Shown here: piece by piece, positions 1 to 5,421 of the stretch
How the letters are laid out: each line of letters opens with the position of its first letter
Position numbering within the stretch: the stretch's first letter is position 1
Assembly (NCBI GenBank): GCA_027035825.1
Contig: JALVTX010000062.1
Coordinates: 1-10,792, forward strand
Direction: 5' to 3'
DNA length: 10,792 nucleotides
Source of the DNA: Mariprofundaceae bacterium
GTDB lineage: Bacteria; Pseudomonadota; Zetaproteobacteria; Mariprofundales; Mariprofundaceae
Program-made: the position numbers and the translations under genes
The notes under the pieces: generated by a model
Seen by the model: only the letters and a program-made list of their open reading frames with translations
Told to the model about the DNA's origin: nothing
Databases searched by the model: none

Positions 1-125
1 CTACAACCACATCCGACCGCACAAGGCCTTGAACCTCCTACCGCCCGCACAGTATCTTGCCAGCCTCAATCCCAGAATGGCGGCCTGAATCCACGCCTTT
101 GTCTCATATGTAGTGGACTAGGACA
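1..125 (+). mobile_element. Right end of an IS3/IS481-type insertion sequence
   Basis: The transposase tail is followed by a short non-coding stretch containing TAGTGGACTAGGACA, which ends at 125. Read inward from that end on the minus strand it begins TGTCCTAGTCCACTA, fitting the terminal 5'-TG...CA-3' dinucleotides of IS3 and IS481 elements. The left end and target duplication are outside the window, so the boundary is inferred from the terminal CA and its distance from the stop. Structured repeat copy 1 begins 41 bases beyond it. Confidence 0.55.
2..88 (+). CDS. Transposase C-terminus (partial)
   Basis: This is the last 28 codons of an insertion-sequence transposase whose start lies left of the window. 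The visible peptide begins YNHIRPHKALN, continues with PPAQYL and ends RMAA before TGA at 86-88. The pattern YN-x-x-RPH-x-AL followed by P-x-x-YL is the usual C-terminal signature of DDE integrase-core (rve) transposases of the IS3 and IS481 families; the catalytic DDE residues would be upstream and cannot be seen. The likely IS end lies 37 bases beyond the stop. IS3 versus IS481 cannot be settled from this fragment, and nothing shows whether the upstream part is intact. Confidence 0.8.
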   Translation, partial: YNHIRPHKALNLLPPAQYLASLNPRMAA

Positions 126-166
126 CGCCGTTGCCCGCCAGCGCGAGCCGGAATAGCCTTGCGCGG

Positions 167-257
167 GCCGGCGGGCGACTTCCGGAAAGGCTTCCGGTAG
201 GGTGATCCTCGCAAGAGGCTCGCTGATGGTGGAACCGCCGCCCACCCGTCCGCCGGT
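167..257 (+). repeat. Structured ~90-nt repeat, copy 1
   Basis: First of three copies. Hand folding of the plus strand gives a four-way junction that uses nearly the whole element. P1 pairs 167-177 with 247-257 (11 pairs, including G-U). P2 pairs CCGGAA 182-187 with TTCCGG 192-197; beyond a U-U mismatch it gains U-A and C-G. P3 pairs 201-210 with 215-224 (nine of ten) around a GCAA loop at 211-214. P4 pairs GGTGG 228-232 with CCACC 242-246 around a nine-base loop. Single A178 separates P1 from P2, and GAT 225-227 separates P3 from P4. The P3 stem differs from the other copies yet still pairs. Function and family are unknown to me. Confidence 0.85.
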
Positions 258-343
258 TTGTCCGTGAGGGCGCGGGCATCGCGGCGTCGTGCTCATACCA
301 CGAAACGGTTCGGCCGTTAGCGCGGGGACGCGTCCTCTCTTCA

Positions 344-434
344 GCCGGCGGGCGACTTCCGGAAAGGCGTCCGGTAGGGCACCCCTGCAAAGGGCATTGC
401 CGATGGTGGAACGGCCGCCCACCCGTCCGCCGGC
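344..434 (+). repeat. Structured ~90-nt repeat, copy 2
   Basis: Second copy, same orientation, beginning 177 bases after copy 1 begins. P1 pairs 344-354 with 424-434. P2 uses CCGGA and TCCGG around a six-base loop. P3 has inner stem CCCT 383-386 with AGGG 391-394 around GCAA 387-390, and outer stem GGCA 378-381 with TGCC 398-401. P4 is GGTGG 405-409 with CCACC 419-423. Both P3 helices differ in sequence from copy 1 but remain paired. The P4 loop contains self-complementary CGGCCG, which copy 1 lacks. Confidence 0.85.
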
Positions 435-467
435 GCTCTTATTCATCCGCGCTTGTTTTCATCGGCT

Positions 468-489
468 CCAGCGCGGGCGATGCCCCTGG
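468..489. terminator. Hairpin downstream of small membrane-protein gene
   Basis: CCAG 468-471 pairs with CTGG 486-489, and GGGC 475-478 pairs with GCCC 482-485 around a three-base loop, leaving CGC 472-474 unpaired. It starts two bases past the minus-strand stop codon at 492-494. No T-run follows on the minus strand, so a terminator role is uncertain; it could be an mRNA 3'-end stabiliser. Confidence 0.3.
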
Positions 490-491
490 CC

Positions 492-698
492 CTAATCAGC
501 CAGCATCTGCCAGAAGAGCGCCAGCGCGCCGGCCGCGAACATCGCCAGACCGGCGAACATCAGCCAGGGAGCTGTTACGAAACCGATGGCGAACAGCACC
601 GCCCCGCCCCAGACCATCAGATTGACCATGCTCCAATCCTGGCCGATGGCGGCATCAGGTTTCAAGCCGGGATGGACGGACGGGGCGCGGTGGAGCAT
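492..698 (-). CDS. Small two-helix membrane protein (hypothetical)
   Basis: A predicted 68-residue protein that I do not recognise. Its C-terminal two thirds is strongly hydrophobic: helix 1 about residues 25-41 and helix 2 about 45-63, with a proline-tryptophan turn between (TAPW), ending QMLAD. This suggests an inner-membrane helical hairpin. The ATG at 698 is preceded on the minus strand by GGAG five bases upstream. An internal ATG at 629 (45 residues, only the hydrophobic part) has AGGA seven bases upstream and is a real alternative. Structured repeat copy 3 begins 11 bases upstream of the longer start, so leader or promoter would overlap the repeat. The gene is flanked by repeat copies on both sides, which may mean it belongs to an accessory segment. 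Support is hydrophobicity and ribosome sites only. Confidence 0.45.
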   Translation of the reverse strand: MLHRAPSVHPGLKPDAAIGQDWSMVNLMVWGGAVLFAIGFVTAPWLMFAGLAMFAAGALALFWQMLAD

Positions 699-708
699 CC
701 TTTCTCCG

Positions 709-798
709 GCCGGCGGGCGACTTCCGGAAAGGCGTCCGGTAGGGCGTACCCCGCAAGGGATCGCCGATGGTGGAACGGCCGCCCACCCGTCCGCCGGC
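709..798 (+). repeat. Structured ~90-nt repeat, copy 3
   Basis: Third copy, same orientation, lying between the minus-strand small membrane-protein gene and the plus-strand receiver gene. P1 pairs 709-719 with 788-798. P3 runs from GGCG 743-746 paired with CGCC 762-765 (U747 bulged, then A748-U761 and a C-A mismatch) to CCC 750-752 paired with GGG 757-759 around GCAA 753-756. P4 is GGTGG 769-773 with CCACC 783-787, with CGGCCG in its loop. Its position may place it in the leader or promoter zone of either neighbour. Confidence 0.85.
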
Positions 799-899
799 GC
801 CCGCCGGGGGCGCGGATCGCGGGATTCGTGGAGGATTGGAACAGCGAACGGCTGGACACCGGCAAGACCAAAACGGTAGCGTGTCCTGTTGGGACGACC

Positions 900-1319
900 A
901 TGCGTGTATTGTTGATTGAGGACGAAGACCACATCCAGCGCATCCTGCGCGCCTTCCTGGAACGGTTCGGGAAGGAGCAGGGCGTGGATGTGCACGTGCG
1001 CGGGCTGACAGACCCCGCGCAGGGCGTGCTGGAGCTCAGCATGTCCGGCGAGTATTACGACCTGATTGCGCTGGACGTGCGCATGCCGAAGATCGGCGGG
1101 GATGAAATCTACGATTACCTGGCACGCGAGAAGCCGCATCTGCTGGATGCGGTGGTGTTCATCACCGCCTATCGCCACGAGCTGAAGAAGCGGTTTCCGG
1201 GCCGGCGGCTGCGGGTGCTGGAAAAGCCCTTCCGCTACGAGCGGTTCGAGAAGTTCCTGCGCGCCGCGCTGAACAAGGACCCGCTGGACACCACCGGGGA
1301 GCACCTGGCCCCGGCCTGA
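900..1319 (+). CDS. Stand-alone response regulator receiver protein
   Basis: A 139-residue CheY-like receiver domain with no output domain. The acidic pocket is E7/D8 in LLIEDED. The phospho-acceptor is D59 in LIALDVRMP, followed by the typical RMPKIGG loop. The switch threonine is T89 (VVFITAY) and the conserved lysine K109 in VLEKPF. All residues needed for phosphorylation are present, so it should take phosphate from a histidine kinase, probably acting through protein contact. ATG at 900 is chosen because the receiver fold starts immediately after it and GGGA lies six bases upstream; the open frame extends to 453 but the added sequence is repeat-derived. No kinase gene is in the window, so the partner is unknown. 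The last ~13 residues form a short tail after the domain. Confidence 0.88.
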   Translation: MRVLLIEDEDHIQRILRAFLERFGKEQGVDVHVRGLTDPAQGVLELSMSGEYYDLIALDVRMPKIGGDEIYDYLAREKPHLLDAVVFITAYRHELKKRFPGRRLRVLEKPFRYERFEKFLRAALNKDPLDTTGEHLAPA

Positions 1320-1321
1320 GA

Positions 1322-1335
1322 GCCCCGCGTGGGGC
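1322..1335. terminator. Short GC hairpin between receiver gene and tRNA
   Basis: GCCCC 1322-1326 and GGGGC 1331-1335 form a five-pair stem around GCGT, two bases past the receiver stop and 21 bases past the 3' end of the convergent tRNA. It could act on either strand, but no T-run follows on either side, so it is only a candidate terminator. Confidence 0.35.
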
Positions 1336-1356
1336 AAGAGAGGCGTAAAGGGGAAC

Positions 1357-1443
1357 TGGTACCGGGAGCCGGAGTCGAACCGGCACGCCCTCGCGGGCAC
1401 CAGATTTTGAGTCTGGCGTGTCTACCAATTTCACCATCCCGGC
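1357..1443 (-). tRNA. tRNA-Leu (anticodon CAA)
   Basis: An 87-base tRNA on the minus strand with 3' CCA encoded (1357-1359). The acceptor stem is GCCGGGA with TCCCGGT (one G-U at the first pair) and the discriminator is A, as expected for leucine. The anticodon arm is CCAGA / CTCAAAA / TCTGG, giving anticodon CAA, which reads UUG. A long variable arm (GCCC GCGA GGGC) marks a class II tRNA, and the T arm is GCCGG / TTCGACT / CCGGC. It is transcribed away from the ubiquinone genes and converges on the receiver gene. Confidence 0.96.
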
Positions 1444-1484
1444 ATGAACGATGGCGGCCCGAGACCCCACCGAAAAGCGCGTGA

Positions 1485-1513
1485 AGCCTTGCCCCGGCGC
1501 GCGGGAGTGTCAA
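1485..1513 (-). promoter_or_regulatory. Candidate promoter of tRNA-Leu
   Basis: On the minus strand a perfect -35 hexamer, TTGACA (1508-1513), lies about 65 bases upstream of the tRNA 5' end. At 17-base spacing the -10 position reads AAGGCT (1485-1490), a poor match, followed by a GC-rich discriminator region. The -35 box is clear; the -10 assignment is weak. Confidence 0.35.
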
Positions 1514-1571
1514 GCCGGGCGGACGCCATTTGCAAAATCCGCGCCGGTGGCCGAAACTCCCGGCAGACGCC

Positions 1572-2885
1572 ATGAATGCATCCACGAAACCATCCCGACA
1601 AACCGCCGCGCGGCGGGCGAGCGGCCGGCGCGCGATCTTTGACGTGGCCATCGCCGGCGGCGGGCTGGCGGGCGCGGCGCTGGCCGTGGCCTGCGCGAAG
1701 GCGGGGCTTTCGGTGGCGCTGGTGGAGCCGCGCGCGCCCGATGCGGGAGAAGGGAAGGCGGAAGGCAGGCAGGCGGGCGGCCCCGAGCGCGTCATCGCGC
1801 TCTCGCGCGGCTCCCGCGATTACCTGGACGAACTGGGCGCGTGGGCGGCCATCGAGCGCGAGGGCGTGGCGCCCATCCGCGAGGTGCACGTGCTGGAGCC
1901 GGGGCTGCCGCCGCGCGTGCGGATGCGCGAGCGCGACGCCGGCGTGGACGCGCTGGGCTACGTGGCGGGGAACGAGAGCATCCTGCGCGCGCTGTATGCG
2001 GCGATGCCCGATGCGGTGACGCTGCGCTCGCCGGCGCGGGTGGAGGCCGTGGAGCCGGGCGAGGATGCCGTGCGCCTGACGGTGCGCCGGCTGGGGCGCG
2101 GCGGGCGGCCGTCGCGTCTGTCGTGTCGCCTCCTGGTCGCCGCCGATGGCACGGAGAGCCGCGTGCGCGCGATGTGCGGCATCCGCGGCCGTGGCTGGGA
2201 TCACAACCGCTTCGGCATCGTCGCCTCGGTGCGCCCGCGCCTACCGCACCAGGGCGTGGCCTGGGAATGCTTCCGCCCGGCCGGGCCGCTGGCCTTTCTG
2301 CCGCTGGATGCGGCGCGGCTGTCCATCGTCTGGACGCTGCCACCGCGCCGCGCCGCCGAAGTGATGGCGATGAATGACGCGGATTTTCTGCGGGCGCTGG
2401 AGTGGGACGCGGGGGAGGCCATGGCGCGCCGGCTCGGGGGCTTGCTGGAAACCGGCCCGCGGGCGGCGTTTCCGTTCGAGTTTCGGCTGGCCGCGCGGCT
2501 GACCGCGCCGCGCGTGGCGCTCATCGGCAACGCGGCGCACACGCTGCACCCGGTGGCCGGCCAGGGCCTGAACCTCGGCCTGCGCGACGTGGCCGTGCTG
2601 GCCGATGCGCTGGCCCGCGCCAGGGCGGCGGGGCGCGACGTGGGCGCGCCCATCGTGCTGGAGGAATACAGCCAGCGGCGGTGGCCGGACGACGTGGCCG
2701 TGGCCGCCTTCACCGAGGGGCTGAACGCCGTGTTCGCCAATGACTTGCTGCCGCTGAAGCTGGCGCGCGGCGCGGGGCTGGCCTGCATGCAGGCGTTGCC
2801 GCCGCTGAAGTCCTGGCTGATGCGGCGCGCCACGGGCCTGGCGCAGGCGCCGGCGCTTGCCGCCCGGGCCGGGAAGGGCGCATGA
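1572..2885 (+). CDS. ubiH: UbiH-type FAD-dependent ubiquinone hydroxylase
   Basis: A 437-residue class A flavoprotein monooxygenase of the UbiH/UbiF/VisC/COQ6 family, which hydroxylates the aromatic ring during ubiquinone synthesis with FAD, NAD(P)H and oxygen. GGGLAG at residues 29-34 is the dinucleotide-binding loop, ADGTESRVR (D192) the second FAD motif, and GNAAHTLHPVAGQGLNLG (N320) the third. Asn in GNAA instead of GDAA is also what E. coli UbiH has, as I recall it, and the following region (YSQRR, FANDLLPL) resembles UbiH, so UbiH (C1 hydroxylase) is preferred. ATG at 1572 is chosen over an in-frame TTG at 1530, though no strong ribosome site precedes it. The protein is longer than E. 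coli UbiH (about 390), with a basic ~20-residue leader and a charged insert near residue 60. The stop overlaps the next start. Confidence 0.88.
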   Translation: MNASTKPSRQTAARRASGRRAIFDVAIAGGGLAGAALAVACAKAGLSVALVEPRAPDAGEGKAEGRQAGGPERVIALSRGSRDYLDELGAWAAIEREGVAPIREVHVLEPGLPPRVRMRERDAGVDALGYVAGNESILRALYAAMPDAVTLRSPARVEAVEPGEDAVRLTVRRLGRGGRPSRLSCRLLVAADGTESRVRAMCGIRGRGWDHNRFGIVASVRPRLPHQGVAWECFRPAGPLAFLPLDAARLSIVWTLPPRRAAEVMAMNDADFLRALEWDAGEAMARRLGGLLETGPRAAFPFEFRLAARLTAPRVALIGNAAHTLHPVAGQGLNLGLRDVAVLADALARARAAGRDVGAPIVLEEYSQRRWPDDVAVAAFTEGLNAVFANDLLPLKLARGAGLACMQALPPLKSWLMRRATGLAQAPALAARAGKGA

Positions 2886-4099
2886 GCGATACCGGGCGCA
2901 TGGAATTCGACGCCGACGTCGTCGTCATCGGCGGCGGCATGGTGGGCCTGGCGCTGGCCTGCGGGCTGGGGCAGGCCGGCATGCGTGTGACGGTCGTGGA
3001 GCGGGAGATGGCCCACCCGAGTCGCTCGCTGGGGCGCGATTGCCGCGTCTCGGCCATCGTTGCCGGCACGGTGGAGATGCTGCGTGGCCTGGGCGCGTGG
3101 CGGCGGCTGGAGCATGAGGCCTGCGCCATCGAGTCCATGCGCGTGTGGGACGACCAGCGCGACGGCGGCATCCGTTTCGAGGCCGGCGAGGCGGGGCTGG
3201 ACGCGCTGGGCTTCATCGTCGAGAACAGCGTGCTGGCCGGGGCGCTGCGCGAGACGCTGGAGGAGTTGCCGAGCGCCGAGCTGTTGTGCCCGGCCAGCGT
3301 CGCCGACGTGCGCTGGCGGGTCAGCGCGGCCGAGGTGGAGCTGGACGATGGCGAGCGCCTGCGCACGCCGCTGGTGGTGGGCGCCGATGGCGGCCGTTCC
3401 TGGCTGCGCGCCCGCGCCGGCATTCCCGTGTGGTCGCACCGTTTCGGGCAGCAGGGCATCGTGGCCACGGTGCGGCCGGCCATGCCGCATCGCGGCCGGG
3501 CCTTCCAGCGGTTCCTGCCCACGGGGCCGCTGGCTTTCCTTCCCTTGACCGGCGATCTGTGCTCCATCGTCTGGAGCGCGGAGGACGGCGAGGCGGCGCG
3601 CCTGATGGCGCTGGACGATGCGCGCTTCCTGGAGGAGCTGCAACGGGCCTTCGGGCCGGTGCTGGGGCCGCTCTTGGAGGCGGGCGAGCGGGCCGCGTTC
3701 CCGCTCCGCAGCCAGCTGGCGCGGCATGTCGCGCGCCCGCGGCTGGCGCTGGTGGGCGACGCGGCGCACCAGATTCACCCGCTGGCCGGTCTGGGCGTGA
3801 ACCTGGGTATCCGCGATGCGATGGTGCTGGCGCAGGAGGTGGCCGACGCGCGCCGCTTCGGCGAGGACTGGGGCGGGATGCCGGTGCTGGAGCGCTACAT
3901 GCGGGGGCGCATGCCGGACGTGCTGGCCGTGCTGGGCGGCATGGAGGGGTTCCACCACCTGTTCACCAGCCGGGTTCCGGGCATGGGCTGGCTGAGGAAC
4001 GCCGGCATGCGCCTGGCTGGCAACGCGGGGCCGCTCAAGGAGATGCTGATGCGCCGCGCGATGGGGCTTTCGCTGCCCGTGCCGCGGCGCATCGTCTGA
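2882..4099 (+). CDS. UbiH/UbiF/VisC-family ubiquinone hydroxylase (UbiI- or UbiF-like)
   Basis: A 405-residue paralogue of the preceding protein with the same flavoprotein layout: GGGMVG near residues 17-22, ADGGRSWLR in the middle and GDAAHQIHPLAGLGVNLG from residue 292 (D293). It probably hydroxylates another ring position of the ubiquinone precursor (C5 for UbiI, C6 for UbiF). C-terminal resemblance is mixed: the FGEDW...PVLERY stretch recalls UbiF and GMEGFHHLF recalls UbiI, so no symbol is given. L304 replaces the glutamine usual in the family's AGQG motif. Its ATG overlaps the upstream TGA (ATGA), implying translational coupling; ubiH followed by ubiI is a common gammaproteobacterial order. 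Confidence 0.87.
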   Translation: MSDTGRMEFDADVVVIGGGMVGLALACGLGQAGMRVTVVEREMAHPSRSLGRDCRVSAIVAGTVEMLRGLGAWRRLEHEACAIESMRVWDDQRDGGIRFEAGEAGLDALGFIVENSVLAGALRETLEELPSAELLCPASVADVRWRVSAAEVELDDGERLRTPLVVGADGGRSWLRARAGIPVWSHRFGQQGIVATVRPAMPHRGRAFQRFLPTGPLAFLPLTGDLCSIVWSAEDGEAARLMALDDARFLEELQRAFGPVLGPLLEAGERAAFPLRSQLARHVARPRLALVGDAAHQIHPLAGLGVNLGIRDAMVLAQEVADARRFGEDWGGMPVLERYMRGRMPDVLAVLGGMEGFHHLFTSRVPGMGWLRNAGMRLAGNAGPLKEMLMRRAMGLSLPVPRRIV

Positions 4100-4120
4100 G
4101 CTCCTTCATCTGTTCCCGGT

Positions 4121-4150
4121 TTGTCCCGGTCGGTTGCGGTCTGATAGCAT
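4121..4150 (+). promoter_or_regulatory. Possible promoter of mnmA, leaderless type
   Basis: TTGTCC (4121-4126) and TAGCAT (4145-4150) each match four of six consensus bases at 18-base spacing. The putative -10 ends six bases before the mnmA ATG, so initiation would fall on or beside the start codon. The lack of a Shine-Dalgarno before that ATG agrees. Read-through from the ubi genes is equally possible. Confidence 0.25.
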
Positions 4151-4156
4151 GGCTTC

Positions 4157-5266
4157 ATGAAGCAAATGATGCGAGGCGATGACCTGGCGCCCCTGGCCGG
4201 GGTGCGCGTGGTGGCGGCGATGAGCGGCGGGGTGGATTCCTCGGTGACGGCGGCGCTTCTGGCCCGCGCCGGGGCGGACGTGGTGGGCGTGTTCCTGCAT
4301 GTCTGGGACTATGCGCGCGAGGACGTGCGCGGGCACGGCTCCTGCTGCTCGCTGGACGACGCCCATGACGCGCGGCGGGTGGCCGATCACCTGGGCATCC
4401 CGTTTTACGCGATGGACATGCGCGAGGACTTCCGCGCCCACGTGGTGGAGCCCTTCGTGGCCGATTATGCCTCCGGCCGCACGCCCAACCCCTGCGAGCG
4501 CTGCAACCGCTTCGTGAAGTTCGGGGCGCTGCTGGCTGCGGCCGATGAGCTGGGCGCGGCCTTCGTGGCCACCGGGCATTACGTGCGCCGCGCCGACGAC
4601 GAGAACGGCGTGCGCCTGTTCATGGGGCGCGACCGGCGCAAGGATCAGAGCTATTTCCTGGCCACCACCCGCCGCGAGCAGGCGGCGCGCATCCTGTTTC
4701 CGGTCGGCCATCTGGAGAAGGACGAGACGCGGCGCCTGGCGGCGGAGGCGGGCCTGCCCACGGCCGACAAGCGCGAGAGCCAGGACATCTGCTTCATTCC
4801 CAACGGCGACCGCATCGCCTTCTTGAAGCGCGAGGGCGCCGGGGCGGGGTTCCGCCCCGGCGAGATCGTGGATGCCGGGGGTCGCGTGCTGGGGCGGCAC
4901 GCCGGCATCGCCCACTACACGCTGGGCCAGCGCCGGGGGCTGAACCTGCCGGGCGGGCCGTGGCACGTGGTGGCGCTGGACGGCAACGCGGCGCGGGTGG
5001 TGGTGGCCAGGCCCGAGGATGCGTTCATCCGTTCCGTGGAGGTGGCGGAGCCGATCTGGATTCGTCGCCCAGGCGAGGGCGAGCCCGTGCGCGCGAAACT
5101 GCGCTACCAGTCCGCGCCCGCGCCATGCCGCGTCGAGGCGGCCGGGGAAGGCCTGCGCCTCGTGTTCGAGGAGCCGCAGAAGCCCACCGCGCCGGGGCAG
5201 GTGGCGGCGCTCTATGCCGGCGAGGAGCTTCTGGGCGGTGGCGTGATCTCCGGCGTGGCCCGGTAG
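4157..5266 (+). CDS. mnmA: tRNA-specific 2-thiouridylase MnmA
   Basis: A 369-residue enzyme that uses ATP and relayed sulfur to convert U34 of Lys, Glu and Gln tRNAs to 2-thiouridine. The PP-loop is SGGVDSS at residues 23-29, followed by the ATP-pyrophosphatase fold. Catalytic cysteines are C116 (in NPCERCN) and C212 (in SQDICF), matching the C102/C199 pair of E. coli. YTLGQRRGLN and a C-terminal beta-barrel end (AAL-YAGEELLGGGVI) complete the family pattern. Unlike the E. coli form (NPDVLCN), it has an extra C113 and a C63-C64 pair in GSCCSLDDAHDARRVAD, a variant I associate with deltaproteobacterial and some other lineages; transfer is possible but untested. The first ATG has no good Shine-Dalgarno; ATGs at 4166 and 4169 are alternatives. 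It follows the ubi pair by 57 bases. Confidence 0.95.
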   Translation: MKQMMRGDDLAPLAGVRVVAAMSGGVDSSVTAALLARAGADVVGVFLHVWDYAREDVRGHGSCCSLDDAHDARRVADHLGIPFYAMDMREDFRAHVVEPFVADYASGRTPNPCERCNRFVKFGALLAAADELGAAFVATGHYVRRADDENGVRLFMGRDRRKDQSYFLATTRREQAARILFPVGHLEKDETRRLAAEAGLPTADKRESQDICFIPNGDRIAFLKREGAGAGFRPGEIVDAGGRVLGRHAGIAHYTLGQRRGLNLPGGPWHVVALDGNAARVVVARPEDAFIRSVEVAEPIWIRRPGEGEPVRAKLRYQSAPAPCRVEAAGEGLRLVFEEPQKPTAPGQVAALYAGEELLGGGVISGVAR

Positions 5267-5284
5267 GTTGGGCTTCGGCCCGAC
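5267..5284. repeat. TTCG-loop hairpin after mnmA (REP-like)
   Basis: GTTGGGC 5267-5273 pairs with GCCCGAC 5278-5284 (one T-G wobble) around TTCG, starting directly after the mnmA stop. It may end transcription, but no T-run follows. The core GGTTGGGCTTCGGCCCGAC resembles the dispersed palindromes ending many gammaproteobacterial genes, so it may be a REP-type copy. Confidence 0.5.
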
Positions 5285-5294
5285 GAAACAAGGG

Positions 5295-5359
5295 AACCGC
5301 CAAGACACCAAGGCACGAAGAGAAGAACATTTTCTTTGTGTCTTTGTGCCTTGGTGGTT
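5295..5359. repeat. 65-bp imperfect inverted repeat (miniature element)
   Basis: Left arm AACCGCCAAGACACCAAGG... (from 5295) and right arm ...TTTGTGCCTTGGTGGTT (to 5359) are complementary over about 29 bases with roughly six mismatches, mostly G-T wobbles, around a few central bases. The purine-rich arm with AAGACACCAAGGCAC and its pyrimidine-rich partner is much lower in GC than the flanking genes. As far as I recall, near-identical palindromes (AACCACCAAG...CTTGGTGGTT) are scattered through many bacterial genomes, which suggests a miniature mobile or RNA-level element. Confidence 0.7.
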
Positions 5360-5421
5360 TGAAGCGAACAGCAAACGCGGCCAAGGTTGCCGCGGGGATG
5401 GAAATCGGGCGGGAAATCCCC

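Larger units (their letters stand above)
126..491. other. Non-coding repeat-rich spacer
   Basis: I see no convincing gene between the IS end and the small membrane-protein gene. The stretch holds structured repeat copies 1 and 2, an 86-base spacer (258-343) with no recognised feature, and a hairpin (468-489) just beyond the minus-strand gene. Open frames crossing it on either strand are composed largely of repeat sequence and have no recognisable domain. Confidence 0.6.

Noticed and set aside
167..257. Hammerhead-like CTGATGG...GAAC wording in repeat copy 1
   Set aside because: The full conserved core is absent and the CTGAT part is not kept in copies 2 and 3.
66..446. 126-codon minus-strand frame through repeat copies 1 and 2 repeating an AFPEVARR-like peptide
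   Set aside because: The peptide similarity follows from the DNA repeat (copies 177 bases apart, a multiple of three). Differences between copies preserve base pairing rather than amino acids, and copy 3 is out of register.
167..798. Repeats as tRNA genes, integron attC sites or a CRISPR array
   Set aside because: The cloverleaf has an 11-bp basal stem, a four-base GCAA arm and no TTC loop or CCA, so it is not a tRNA. I see no attC-type core sites at the ends. Copies are too long and too irregularly spaced for CRISPR.
453..899. N-terminal extension of the receiver gene back to 453
   Set aside because: The receiver fold begins at the ATG at 900. The extension is made of repeat and antisense sequence with no domain.
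2201..3958. 585-codon antisense frame across the ubi genes
   Set aside because: Same explanation: it mirrors two well-supported flavoprotein genes and its translation is low-complexity.
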